Part shown: piece after piece, positions 22,548 through 35,071 of the stretch
Numbering within the stretch: the stretch's first letter is position 1
Layout of the letters: every line of letters starts with the position of its first letter
NCBI RefSeq assembly: GCF_004664715.2
Contig: NC_051063.1
Span: 71,782,518 to 71,846,517 of the forward strand
Direction of reading: 5' to 3'
DNA: 64,000 nt
Source: Peromyscus leucopus
Taxonomy: Eukaryota; Chordata; Mammalia; Rodentia; Cricetidae
Program-made: the position numbers and the translations under genes
Notes under the pieces: generated by a model
What the model was told of the DNA's origin: nothing
Seen by the model: only the letters and a program-made list of their open reading frames with translations
Databases searched by the model: none

Positions 22548-24583
22548 GTAAGTGCCCCAATGGCCTAGAAGAGTCTCTAGAAGACACATCTCACTGTCCT
22601 CTGGGACTTCTGGTCCTGGTCCAGCCAGTTAAGTGCACAGTGATACTTTCAGAAATGTTTAGGAGTCCGTTTTCTTGTTTTGAAAGTACTATAAAAAAAA
22701 TTTTTTTTCCAAGTTCTTTTTTTTCTAAGTGTCTGGTTCTCTCCCTTTAAAATGAGGCATGTTCTTCCCCTGTTAAGCTCATTGCTAATGGGACAGGAGC
22801 AGACAGATGGTGAGAGGCAGGCATTGGCTAGGAGTCCAGTGTGACCACACACTAATTAATCCTCTTCTAGCCCTCTGCTGGTACCTTCTCTCCTGGAACC
22901 CACACACCAGTGTTCAGTGTCACCCGGATTATGCTGATCCCTAAATCAGGGCCATGAGTAATGACTTTAGGAAAGGTGGGAAGGGATCAGCCCCTTTGAT
23001 TAAACTGTCGAACATTTAGACTATCAAGAAATTGTTATCAGTATCTTCTGGGCCACCTCTGCAGCTGTCCATGGCATGGTTAGAGGAGGAGCCTCTCCCA
23101 TGCGCTCTGTTCCTCTGTCTCAGTCTTCTTTTCCTTGGAGTCTGGCAACATGGCAACACCTCTCTTGGGTATTGATCTGATGAGATGGTCTTGGAGTTAG
23201 TGACACCAAAATCAGAGCCTGAGGGCTGACTGCATTTGGTTCTTGCTATGGAGGTCTTAGGATGTGATCAAGATGGTGAGGCCTGTGGTGTGACAATGGT
23301 CCTTGAGACTATTAATTGTAGGATGGATGGCTGTGGTGGGCAAATCATGGTACTGTTGGCTCCATGCCCATCTGGGAGGCCTCTTGCTCAGTGCTATAGT
23401 GTATCAGTTTTTGGTGTTCTATGTAAAAGCATTGGTTATTGCTTGTTTTGAGGAAATGAAGATCTATTTGCTAGTGAGGGAGTGGTCTCAGCAGGGTTGG
23501 CCACGTTCTTCAAACCATGGGCAGATCCAGGACGAGCAGGCTCATGGTGTCTGTTCTGCATCAGACAGGTATAATTGACAAGCAGTCTTAGGTTCCCCAC
23601 ACTACCCCTCCCCCCTACTCATGGAGTTACCTTCTGTCCTCTTCATGCTCTAAGCCTGTCAGTCCCCCACTGAAGACAGGGTACAGGTGTCTAGCTGAGG
23701 TGGCCTCGGAGGCCACAATTTTGAGCTACCTTTACAGATGAGCCTAGGCCCCATCCAGGACAACTGGGGACAAGTTGGTGATGTGCTTGTACCACCCCCG
23801 TGCCCATGGGTGACTTGGGACAGAGCTTCCATGATGTCCATCTTGGTTCCAACAGAGGCCCTTCCTCCTGGTAGATCTTTCTGACTTACTCACTGGACAG
23901 CAATTGAACATGTGTGTTGGATATGGAGAGGAAGTTTCCATCTCCAGATAGACTGAGCTAGGTTATAGGAGGACAGCATTGACTGTCTTCTCAAGGAAAC
24001 ACAGAGCCCTCGGTTCTGGGTACGACACACAGCCTCAGTTAACTTGGTAATGCCAAGCCTGTTTAATTGGTGGATAAGCTAGAGAGGTAATAAAAACAGC
24101 TTACACTTAGTGTTATTAGATTTCATTAGCCACACACAAGCTGGAATAACACCGCTGCATCACTGAAGACATTTTCTGGCCTCACATGTGTAGAAACTGC
24201 TTAAAAATACATTGCCCAGTGGGGGTTGTGCCCAAATGTATAGACTGCCTCATCAGTTCCAGGCAGGCCTCCAAGATCCAGGAAGGGGCACTGAGAAGAC
24301 CACCCTGGTTCAGCCTGTCTGCCTTGGCAGGCTGCTTGGCCAGGAGTACTGGGTGGGACAAGGCACAGGCAAAGGAGAGAGTCCCTTGGGAAGAATATGC
24401 ACCCTATCGCCAGAGGTCAGGCCCTGAGGATGGAGTCCCACCAAGCACCTCTCTCTGGCTAGCTGTCTTCCCATAGGGCTCCCATGCAGTAATGTATGGT
24501 CAGGAGGTAGCCCTTACTTGCCAAGGGGCCTGATAAGCAGGCCTAAAACAGTCCTTATGTGTTTGTAAAGTGTCCTGGGTTAG

Positions 24584-24788
24584 CGGCCTGTTGAGATGGC
24601 TCAGGGGTTAAGTGCATTTGCTGTTCCTGCAGAGGACATAGGTTTGGCTCTTGTACCCACACGGTGGCTCAAAACTGCCCATAAATATAGTCCCAAGGGA
24701 TCTGATGTCCTCTTCTGGTCTCCAGGGGCACCAGTATGCATGTGATACATACACATACACCCAGGCAAAACACACATACACATTTTTT
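24584..24788 (+). mobile_element. B3/B2-type SINE
   Basis: Head ctgttgagatggctcagggg then ttaagtgcatttgctgttcc, centre cacacggtggctcaaaactg, and tail gatctgatgtcctcttctgg with CA-rich end and a T run. The tRNA-derived head is well kept. Confidence 0.85.
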
Positions 24789-25760
24789 AGAATGGTCCTG
24801 GATTCAGCCAGGACATTGTAGGGCCCTGGGCCTGGGTTCCCACCGGGCAGGCCTGTCATTGGTCTACAGGCCCACACATTGCCAGCAGACACTTGAGGTG
24901 GGATAGCAGCCTCTGCGTGCTGTGGCTTCACTGGACGTTTATAGCCGAGAAGAGTCCAAGGACTGCGTGTCTATGGAGGAAGAACTTGTAGGTGCTTTTC
25001 CACATCTGCAGGACAGATAGGCTTGGCCCGGCGTCAGTGTTGCCCCTTCTTCCTTGAGCTGCCTCCCAAACTGTGTTCATAGGTCTTTGATCTCCGTTTG
25101 TCTATTCACTCCACTTGTGTGTTCTTGTGAAGGAACGTCTTTGCACGCGGCTTCTGGGTCCAGGTGTCTGAACACTTTAGATAAAGGTACAAAGTGCCTT
25201 TTTGGTTAGACCTTTGGAGCAGCTGGTGTTCTAACAAACCAGCTCCCTTGAGGGGCCCACTGGGGCCCAGAGCAGACCCTGAGGGTGTGTGAACTTGTGG
25301 GGCTTCCCTTTGGCCTTGACACAGCTGGCGGGAGCTGGTGCTCCCTAACCTGCTAGTAGAACAGGAACCAGTCAGGATGAGATCTGAGAGCCAGATGACA
25401 AGAGAAGGCAAAGAACCCTGAGGTTGAGACTCTGGGACTAATGTTCATTGCTAAATCCTGCCTGGATTTAGCAGGAGCATGTGCCATGGACACATGCTCT
25501 CTGGTAGAAGTCAGTGTTTTATCAGGGCTTATCCATTACAGCCTCAGGAGGGTACTGAGGCTCTGCTGGTTCCTAGGCCTCCAGACCCTTTCTGGATAGA
25601 GTAGTTACTTCTGTATTCATATCTAGGAGGGGCATTGGCAAACCAGAAGGGCTCCAGAAAAGGGGTTATGATGCTGGAGCCCTCGGCAGTTTGCTTAACG
25701 TTGCATGGAGCAGGTCCACAGCCAACACAGGGCTATGGAAGGAGTTAGGGAAATAACCAA

Positions 25761-25778
25761 TGTGCATGTGTGCGTATG

Positions 25779-25857
<79 letters not shown>
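25761..25857 (+). repeat. (CGTG)n-(GT)n microsatellite
   Basis: About ten CGTG units pass into a pure GT run. Alternating purine-pyrimidine with CpG steps favours Z-DNA. Confidence 0.97.
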
Positions 25858-25858
<1 letters not shown>

Positions 25859-26149
25859 CGATATAATTTGGAGAATGGTCTAGGATAGTTGTGGTTTTGG
25901 TTTTAAATGAGTGAATTTATTAGTATATATCAAATCAAAGTAAAATAATAAATAGATACTAGCAGATGGACAGAGTAGCAGATAGCAAAACATCATCAAT
26001 TCAGGGAGGCAACCAGCTGGAGTTTCTGATCATCTCTCAGGATGAACTTCGAGCTTCCCGTTCCCACTGCAGGCACATTGGTATCATGGGATGAAGGATG
26101 GTAACCCCTGTTGGAAATGGTTTACCTTCTGGTTTTGTTTTTTTCCTGT

Positions 26150-26222
26150 GTTGCTGGAAATCAGATCTGGGTCTCTGTGCATGCTAGGGAGGCACTCTTG
26201 CTCTGAGCAACATCCTCAGCTC
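26150..26222 (-). mobile_element. ID-like SINE fragment, reverse
   Basis: tctctgtgcatgctagggag then gcactcttgctctgagcaac and atcctcagc match the reverse complement of the tRNA-Ala-derived ID head. Confidence 0.5.
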
Positions 26223-28929
26223 GTGGTTCACCTTCTGATTGTTTCTAAAAGACATAATGTTTTTACTTTTGCATTATTTTCCTTTTCTTTTCCGTCACTG
26301 AGTTTGGGGCCAGGGAGACCATCCACAGACAGGCCATCTTGTAGAACACACTTTGAGAAACACTTTCTTGGGTCTGAAGTGGGGGGTAACCACACTCCCC
26401 AGGCAGCTTTTCAGAGAGCTCAAACAGCACATTGCAGGTTTACCAATATACTGTACTGTGCATGCATGCGTATGCATGTATTCTGTGTCTTTCTGTGTGT
26501 ATGCCTATCTATAGTATTGGTATGAACTATAGATTTGTGTATCTATCCAGACATGCATGCACACAACACCCATGTTACCCAGTATAATGTCTTGCACATG
26601 GTGAGTGCTGACAAGCACAGTTCACCATTGTACTTGGCAGGGCTAGAGAAGAGGTGTGAGAGACTACAAGGGCAGGTTGACACACGCGCGCTGAGTGTTC
26701 GCGAGGTACAGCCTGTCTTCTATTATAGATACTGCTTTTCTGCTTCCTCCTGTCCCAGGGCCACTTCCTGTCTTAGCCATTTACCACTCCTTATCTGTTC
26801 ATCCTCTTGCCTCATCCTTTCCTCTTGCAAGGAGGCAGTCTGCTGGCCACCAGCATGCCTATTCAACTCCATGTTGCAAGCCAAGGGTGATGAAATGGTG
26901 ACAGAATAGGATTCACCTCCCTCCACCGGAAGTTGGCCACATGTGAGCATTCTCTCCCCATACCCAGCAAGCACTCTTGAAACCAAGGCTGAATATCCTT
27001 GGAGCCCACAGCCACCCCCTCTCCTGCCACATCCCTGGGGCACAGCTGTCTTAGCCAGCAGCAGTGGCCCTTGTCCCTCTCAGCAGTGAAGGTGAAATGC
27101 AGAAAAATACTGCTTTCCAATGGTCTCTGCCCATATCTTCTTAAAATCCAATGTTAGGAACATGGCCAGAGGTGCCGAATGAGACTACAGGTGACATCGC
27201 TGTCTGGATCTTGGAGGGTGATTGTAATGAGCGCTCTGGAAGAGAAACGACACCTTCCCTGTATTTCTAGTTATGGCCTCTGCTCTGTGATGTGAGCTGT
27301 TCAAAGGCAGCGTGGGAGTCCGTGAAGTCCAGTCCTGCCTGGGTCTGGTCCTGTGGCTCTCCCATGCTGTCCTCCTCATTGTCTGAGGTCCCTGTTGCCT
27401 GTGGTGTTGTGTGAAGCCACAGCCTCCTGTTTGCACAGTGCCAGTGTATAGCATGGAGGGCAGGGCTGGTCTGAGCATGAGGGCTGTTTAGCAGCAGGAC
27501 TTTCCCTGACATTGATAGTGACTGCTTCATTTGAGACCTGGCCTGACCACCAGACATTGCTCGTCTCCTAGCAAGTACCAAGTTATGCACGACCATTTAG
27601 ACATGGATCATGTGTATCAACAAAGACTTAAGAAAAGTGACAATACGAAGACTCATGAATGCTATGCCCCTGGGTGCTGTGTTTTTAACTCCAGGCTGGT
27701 CAGTTTGAAAGAGAAAACAAATTATATTTTTCAACAGAGCTTCAAACAGAAGCAAGACATTCATAGGGAGGGCTCAGGATGCTGAAACAGAGGTTTGATT
27801 GATTGCAGCTGCCCACACACTGCATCCTCAGGCTCCCCGAGGAGGCCCCAGAACAGGCAGCAACTGTTGTGTTAGCAGATGTTTGAGAAACTCATGAAAG
27901 CTGGCCGGGGTGCTGTGGGGCAGGAAAGAGCACAAGGTAGAAATAGGCCTGCTGGCATATGGTAGGGGAGCTGGGGTCTTGCCCACGAGTTCAGAGAGCC
28001 TGGTGGAGCAGGACCACAGGGCTGTGCTGGCCGAGGGGCTGCTTGCAGACAGCAGGGGTTCTAACAGATGCTTAGTGATGACTCCGGGCTCTTTGCTGGG
28101 CAGTCACCCTGGGATGACGCTTCTTCCAGCCAGCCTCCTCTCTGCTTTGTGTACCAGTAGAGCTGCCTTTAACAGGGAAAGGCCCTTCTAGCTGGCACGC
28201 AGAGTGGCTCTTCAGGCCGCTGGGTGTGTGATTCCTTGTTCAGGCAGCCTTGGCGGTTTGGGTCAGCCCTCCACTTTCTTGGTCAGATCCCCGGCTGTCT
28301 GCCTGGCTGGCCTAGGCCTTTGTGGCCTGCTCTTGTCTGCTCTGTCTGTGTCCAGTGCTTCACCTGGGGCTTGCCTGCTGCCTTGGACCTCCATCGGCCT
28401 TGCTGCTGAGACGGGAAGCTGTACTGATGATAGGGAGAGGATTTAGAAGTGGACGTCTACGGCATGGAATGTAGGCTGGTGTGAAGTCTGGGCTGTATTG
28501 TAATGGAGAAGTGCTAAATCAAAGTGAAGACCAGACCCGTCAGCACATGGGAATAGATGCTTCAGATGGGCCTGACCCAAACGGAGAACCTGGGTTCTTG
28601 GGGTTTATGGATGCTGAGCCATGGCAGCTTTGGGCACAGTAACCTAACATGCCTTCTTTCCTACTCTTGGCAGCCACTGCTAACCAATCATGGCAGTCTG
28701 GTCAGGTGAACTCAGAAGAGGCCATCTTGGTAGCCACCGTGGCCTGCTTAGTGGCTGAGCACCATCTGCTTTTCCTGTCCTGTTTCATCCTCACTGGTGA
28801 AGATGGCCTTTAGCATGTAGCAGGAGTCAGAGACTTGCCCAAAGCCATGTAGTGATTTGGAAACTACAGGAAGGCTGGAAACTGTCATGCTATCCCTGAG
28901 CCTTTCCCCGTGACTGATCCTTGTGAGAT

Positions 28930-29070
28930 ATAATGGGAACTTTGAAGTCAGGTAACTCAGGATTCTGTCCCTGTCCTGCTGTTCCTGATCTGAGCTGTGC
29001 ACCCTTGGCATTCACATGGCCCTCTATGTCTGTAAAATGGAATTATCAATTGCTTTTCTCAGGAGAGCAG
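28930..29070 (+). mobile_element. MIR ancient SINE fragment
   Basis: gaagtcaggtaactcaggat, tgatctgagctgtgcaccct and tatgtctgtaaaatggaatt follow the MIR order in forward orientation. Diverged. Confidence 0.5.
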
Positions 29071-29136
29071 AGAAGTCATGTACTGTGGATCCAGCATGTA
29101 GTTTTCAGTTGAACACTGTTTTATAGAAAAGGAAGC

Positions 29137-29275
29137 CAAGGGACTGTAAAATGGCTTAGTGGTTAAGAGTGCATGCTCGAAGATCACGGTTCCCATGTAA
29201 AGAGCGGAGTGTGGTCTTGTGCACACCTGTAACTCCAGCTGGGTGGGGGAGGGGCAGAGACTGCCAACTTAGCTG
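29137..29275 (+). mobile_element. B4-like SINE fragment
   Basis: aaaatggcttagtggttaag then gagtgtggtcttgtgcacac and cctgtaactccagctgggtg resemble a B4 head fused to a B1-like centre, truncated. Confidence 0.5.
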
Positions 29276-29290
29276 AAAAATATGAGGTGG

Positions 29291-29515
29291 AGGCCTGGAG
29301 AGATGACCCAGTGTTTAAGAACGCTTGTTCTTGTAGAGAACCTGGGTTTGCTTCCCAGCACCTACATGGTGGCTCACAATTATCTATAACTCATGTTCCA
29401 GGGGATCCAATGCCCTTTTCTGACCTCCTGGGAACCAGGCATGCATGTGGTACACAGACATACATGTAAGCAAAACACACATAAATCAATCAATCAAAAA
29501 TAAATAAATAAAAAT
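29291..29515 (+). mobile_element. B3/B2-type SINE
   Basis: aggcctggagagatgaccca head, catggtggctcacaattatc centre, tgcccttttctgacctcctg 3' part, and a tail of (TCAA)n and (TAAA)n. Complete element. Confidence 0.88.
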
Positions 29516-30589
29516 GAGCTGGAAAGTGACAGAGGGCACTCAGTGCCTTCCTCTGGCCTGCACACTCATACATTCTTATACACATGCATGTATTCCTAAT
29601 ACACATGAATATACACAAATTTTAAGAAAAAGAAATTACAAAAAGAAGCTGCTGCAGCTTTTTTCCTGTGCTCATGGATCAGCCCCCCTGACAGAGCTAC
29701 TCGGCACTCTGGTCAACCTGATGGATGTGTGTTGTGGGTAGGCCAAGCCCTGCCAGCTATGGGATTGGAATACTTGTTCCATGGCTTTTCTTTTCTCTCA
29801 GAGGTAGGTGTGACCACAATGCCATAGAACCTTGGAGGGGAATCTATGTTTCAGGGAACCCTCCTCAGACCCTTGGATTCACTCCTTGTTCCCAGACTCC
29901 ATCTTCAGGTTGCATAAGTAGTCTACTGATGGTCACTCAGATCAGGCCCCAAATGTTGACATAATGGCTTTGATCTCCTGGGGAAGAGAAAAAATAGGAG
30001 TTCTCCTTGGGAATATGCCAGGGAGGCAGCTTCACATGCCACTTGGTGATTTTCCATGCCTCACTTGAGAGGCAGTGGTGCTCTGGGGGCTCCAAGACTC
30101 TCGGGAGTAGGTGCCTCTTCTACCCTAGGACAGTTGGCAAGATGAGAGCCCCTGGAGCTTCCTGATCAAATTTGGAGCACCTTTGGTTTACCAGGCCTTT
30201 GTGGTGCTGGCACAGAGTCCTGGGAGCCTTGTCTTCCAGGGGCCACAGCCTATGGCCTGAAGGAGATCAGCTTTCCTGCTGAGGTCTCAGCACTCCCCAG
30301 GGCAGCTCCCCGCCGGCCAGCGGAGGCCACTGTAGAAAAGGCCTGTGGGCCATTGTTACTAGCACATGACTAGTTCACCTCCAAGAGCCCTGAGAGGAGG
30401 CTATAGAGAAATCTCCATGCTATTCCTAGGTTGCTGGAGAAGTAAAGAGAGAATATATGAGCTGAAGCAATGAGGCTGCAGAGGCCGGAGGGAGGCAGGA
30501 CCCACTTCCTGCTGGAGCCCCGTATCTGGGGCAGCTAGGTCTTCATCCTGGGCAATATCTGTCACCTTTCCATACCTCAGTATTCCTGT

Positions 30590-30958
30590 CTAGGAGGTAG
30601 AGTAGCACTAGGGAGGTTGGGACAGGCAGATCCCTGGCCCCACTGGCCAGTCATCCTAGCCAAATCAGTGAGTTTCAGTCCCAGTGAGAGAACCAGTCTC
30701 AAAACACGAAGTAGATGAACTGGGCGTGGTGGCATCCACTTTTAATCCCAACGCTCAGGAGGCAGATTTGAACTTAGATCTCTGAATTCAAGGCCAGCCT
30801 GGTCTACTTAGTGAGTTTTAAGACAGCCAGGACCATGTAGAGAGAGACACCCCCCCCACACACACACACACGATGGCTCTTGAGAAATGACACCCAGGGT
30901 TGACCTCTGGCTTCCACACACATGCACATGTGCTCGCATACCCACATACATACAAGAC
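30590..30958 (+). mobile_element. B4-type SINE interrupted by a B1
   Basis: The left part (catcctagccaaatcagtga ... agagaaccagtctcaaaaca) and the right part (ttgacctctggcttccacac with CA-rich tail, 30893-30958) fit one B4 element. A B1 (30718-30850) sits between them. Confidence 0.6.
30718..30850 (+). mobile_element. B1 SINE nested in B4
   Basis: aactgggcgtggtggcatcc, ttcaaggccagcctggtcta, then a C-run and a CA repeat. It is inserted inside the surrounding B4 remnant, so it is younger. Confidence 0.8.
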
Positions 30959-31344
30959 ATTTGGTTTTTATTCTGCACACAGGGTGGAAGTATTCAAGGG
31001 TTTGGATCGCAGGAGCAATAGAAGCCCTGAAAACGTCTCTAGACTGTGATGAGCCGAGGGGCCTGGGGAAATCAGGGAGGCCAGTCAAGGTGCTGTTGGC
31101 AAGCTGGGCTGCAGACTGGAGCAGGTGGGCAGTGGACATGCTGATTTGTGTGAAGGACTCCAGGAGCATGCGGAAGGTGGGGCTGCAGGACCCAGCAAAG
31201 TACGGTTGTTGCTATTGGCCAACTTCTCAGTGTAGCCTGCACTGGGCAGGGTCAGGCACACTTTCACCCAGCATTCATAACTTGGGTTAGAATATTCTGT
31301 TTAGAGTCGGCTGATTGTAAGTCCCCGTGATTCAATTTGCACAC

Positions 31345-31681
31345 TCACTTTGACTGTCTCTTCTTTTCTTGCCTGTGTAAGATGTGTGTGATGCAGGCAA
31401 GCGCATGCCATAGTACACATGTAGAGGTCAGAAGACATCCTCAGCAGTTGTGGTCCTTGCCTTCCATCTTGTTTGAGCCCAGGTCTCTGTTTTTCTGCTG
31501 TGTACGCCAGGCTGACTGGTCTGTGAGCTCCTAGAGAACCTCCTGTCCGTCTTCCCATCTTCCTGCAGGAGCGTTGGAAATATAGAAACGCACACTGCGC
31601 CTCTCTCTGTTACATGGGTTGTTTAAGGTCCTTGTGCTCGCATGGCGAGTGTTTCTACTCTCTGGGCCGTCTCCCCAGCCC
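31345..31681 (-). mobile_element. rodent tRNA-class SINE or composite repeat, reverse
   Basis: Ends with the reverse complement of a tRNA-type head (ctctgggccgtctccccagc) and contains tgtagaggtcagaagacatc and agcccaggtctctg, which are typical of a rodent repeat I cannot name with certainty. Confidence 0.5.
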
Positions 31682-33249
31682 ACGTGTTTCCTCTCGCTTG
31701 TTTCTTAGTACAAATGAAGCCTGGTAGTTCACCAAGCGTCCATGGAGCCACCCCACCCCAGTCATTGCATACCAGCGGATTATCAGCCAGGCTGCCTTTT
31801 CCCTCTGGAGCCTCAGGCCTTCTGCTAAAGAGTGTTGTCCTTATCCATTAGAGACTCATGCTATCTATCCCAAGCTCTAAACTGGGGGCTGGAGGAGGAC
31901 TGGGCTGGCATCGGGCCACAGAAAGATTCTTCCATGGTTTTGAGTGCTTGTCATGCCGGATCTCATCTCAGCTGTGCCATATCTGGTCAATTTACAACAG
32001 CTGGGGTGGCATCTCCAGGGGAAAAAAGGGGGGGGGGAGTGTCTGTGGTGGCCCATTCGAGTCTCCACATAAATCTGGGTAAATCTCAGTGGACTTCAGG
32101 ATACAGGGAGAAGGACACTTGACAGACTCAGGAAGGAGTTTGGCCTTTTTCATCTAGCTCTTGGTCCCTCGTCAAGGATCCTAAAGGATCACCAGGCCCT
32201 GAGTAGCATGGTGCCAGTGGGGCTGGGAAAGGCTCAGCAAGAACCAGCGAAGGCAACAGAGGCATCCTTGAGATGGACATGAGCTTAATGCCGAGTCTGG
32301 CTCGGAGCTGAGCATGGCTGTGCCATTCCTGAGACGAGCAGGCTGCTGTTCTGTGCAGGCCCACTGCTCTGAGGCTCAGGTGTTTGTGATATGGTCCACT
32401 GCCACCCAAGCACTACATCAGCAGCCTCCCTGTTGACAGGAGGTGATTCATCTAGAACATTCTGTGGTTTCAGCCATCTGGATTAGTCCTGTTTTGTGCA
32501 GGCTCCAGTGGAGGAGTGAGGAAAATGATACTACACAAGAAATAGCTCTGCGCTGTAGTTCCCTTGCCACAGGGTTTGAGCTGACTTGGCTAAGTGTGGG
32601 TTAATTGCTCTTTATGGCCACAGGATCTACAGTGTCCCCTCTGACAGACTAGAACTCTTGGATAGTCCTTTTTGACATTTGGAAGGGTGACTTTAAAAAA
32701 ATTTTTTTTTTGTAGAAAACAAAAGAAATGCTCAGTCCTACAATATAAAAGAACTCCCAGAGGAGAGGCTTCCTTCGTAAGCAGTAAACTGCACCAGTGC
32801 CTATCTCTAAAGGTCATCAGGCCCCCAGTCCTGCCCTGGCACTGTGCAAGGCCACATCATGCATCTGCCATTTGTAGAGCAGGTGGCGAGGCAGCTGCCC
32901 TTGCCAGAGTTCTGTGTAGGGGAGTGTGGCATGCCTCTTGGATCAGCCAGAGCCTGGCCAGGACAAGCCACCCATTGGGTTCAAGGAAGTCACTAAAAGT
33001 CTGTGTAACTAGGTTTTGGAAGAACCAGTATCCCAGAGAAGCAACTGCCGGAAACTGTTCCCTACAGCCCTTCCGGAGGCTTGGCAGCCACAGTCTGAAG
33101 GCGCCACAGCTGGCTAGGCCTGAAGAGAGGGAAGGAGATGAGTACTCTGGAAGAGTAGCGTACTGAAGCAGCCGCTGAGACAGGAGCAGCACAGGACATG
33201 GTCAGGAGAGGCCGGCTCCCTTCTCCCAGCCTCAGTTTGCCTGACATGC

Positions 33250-33342
33250 TGTCCCCCACATGGCTTTCCAGGATCAAACTCAGATCGTCGTCAGGTTTTA
33301 CACCAGGAGCCTTTCCCCACTGCGCCACCTCACTAGCCCTCA
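33250..33342 (-). mobile_element. tRNA-class SINE head fragment, reverse
   Basis: caggatcaaactcagatcgt then ttccccactgcgccacctca and ctagccct is the reversed head of a B3/B4-class element. Fragment. Confidence 0.5.
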
Positions 33343-35048
33343 GCCTTTTTTGGCAATTAGACCTGCCCTCCAGGGGTGTTGGGCACCCAGCGTGTGAGAG
33401 GAACCTGGCAAGACCAGACAACTGCTCTTGAATGTGATGGGGTCATTTTCAGATCCCTAAGAAATGTGGATGTTGAAAGAGTGGGGCATGGCCCCAAAGA
33501 GCACATGGAGCCCTGAGCCGTTCTAGGACAGGAACTAAGGCTGTGGGCAAGCCTGTGTTTGGTTTACGGGCGTTGGACAACTCTAGGAGTTCATTCAGAA
33601 GGGGGGTTCCATGTATTTGATGTTCCCTTTCCAAAGCGAAGAGGTGGTTTCTTGGGCAAGTAAGATGTAAGCCTCGTGAGACTCTTGGTGCCCAGGTCTG
33701 TGTGACCTGGAACTGAGGCTGCAGCTGGAGACCATCATAGCCTCTATTTGGATTTGACACCCCCCACCCTACCCCATCAGCTCATTGTAGCCTTAAATGT
33801 TCCTGTGAGATGTTCACTGGAAGATGTGCTGGGGTCCAGGGTGTTCAATACCTTGCTCAAGAGACCTTGGAAACTTGGTCCAGAGACTCAGATTGATAGG
33901 AAGACGTGAGTTCAAGGTCTTTACATACCTGCCAGACTTGGGGCAGAAACAACTCTTCTTCATAATCCCTAGATGGGAATGGAGGGAGATCTGGGGATAT
34001 GGAGGCTCTCTGGAAGAATATGAATCCTAGACTCGATTAAGATCATAGGAAACACTTGTCAAATGTCTGAAAATGTCCATGGAAAGCTTCACGCTCGTAC
34101 TGGGTGGGTCATTCTCCCACCAGCATCTAGCATTGCTCAGCCATTTGGTAGAAATTTGGAATTTGGCCTCGACCTCAGGCCTGCCACATCAGAATCTGTA
34201 TTTGAACTTGATCATCCTAGCTTTTGGAAGGGTTTTGGATGTAGACAGTCTCTTCTGTGGGAGGTGACTGTGGCTTAGTTTTGGCCCTAGGCAGCCCAAC
34301 TATGGGTTCTTGTACCTGGGCTTGGGGCGTGGTCCCTGAGCTAGAGCCTTACCCAGTCACCCTTTCTCTAGTGCTAACTCCACTTTCTATGGTTTGGGCC
34401 ACCTACCTGGTCAGCTTCCTGCCACTGTCCTTTCTTCCCAGGAAGGAGGAAGACATGGCTCATGTTAGGAACCCTTTACTGGAGTCCTGTCTTTCATTAC
34501 CCTAGGTCCCGCCCACTGAAACTCTGATCAACATGCAAATAACAAAGTGACAGCTTCTCTTCCTCTTGGGCCTCAGACAGGCACTTTGCTTTTGTGTCCT
34601 GTACCCAATGAGGCTGCAGAAGGTTAGCTCATTCGACACTATTCAGAAAGAAGCTGCAATATCCACAGCTTCAATGCCAGGCTAGCCCAGATTAGCAGCA
34701 GAGGAGAAGACAGATGGAGACCAGGGCTTGTGGATGACTGTGGTCTTTGGGGGCCATATTCACATGACATTCAGAGACAAGGATAGGGAACAGGTCCAGA
34801 TGTGAGTCTTGCAAATACCTAGTGATCCCTTCCCATTTCTATGACCATTTTTCACTTGGTCTTTGCTTGTTAGTGGGTTCAGTGTTGGTGGTGTGGTAAC
34901 CTAGCCATTTTAGGAGATGCTCCCAAGCTGTGTAATAGACGTGAATGTTTGTATGCTCCCTGTGCTCTGAGGACCTGTATCTATACCAGAGAAGTACAGT
35001 AGTTTATTGGATATTTACTTTGGATGAATGAATGAACTAATGAAGGCA

Positions 35049-35071
35049 GGGGGGTGGGGGTGGGGGTGGGG
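35049..35071 (+). repeat. four-run G tract (quadruplex type)
   Basis: G6-T-G5-T-G5-T-G4: four G-runs with single-T loops on the transcribed-RNA strand of FAM53B. This is the canonical form of a very stable parallel G-quadruplex. Confidence 0.9.

Noticed and set aside
24584..24660. tRNA-like promoter boxes as a tRNA gene
   Set aside because: They belong to the tRNA-derived head of a B3 SINE. There is no foldable cloverleaf with an anticodon arm.
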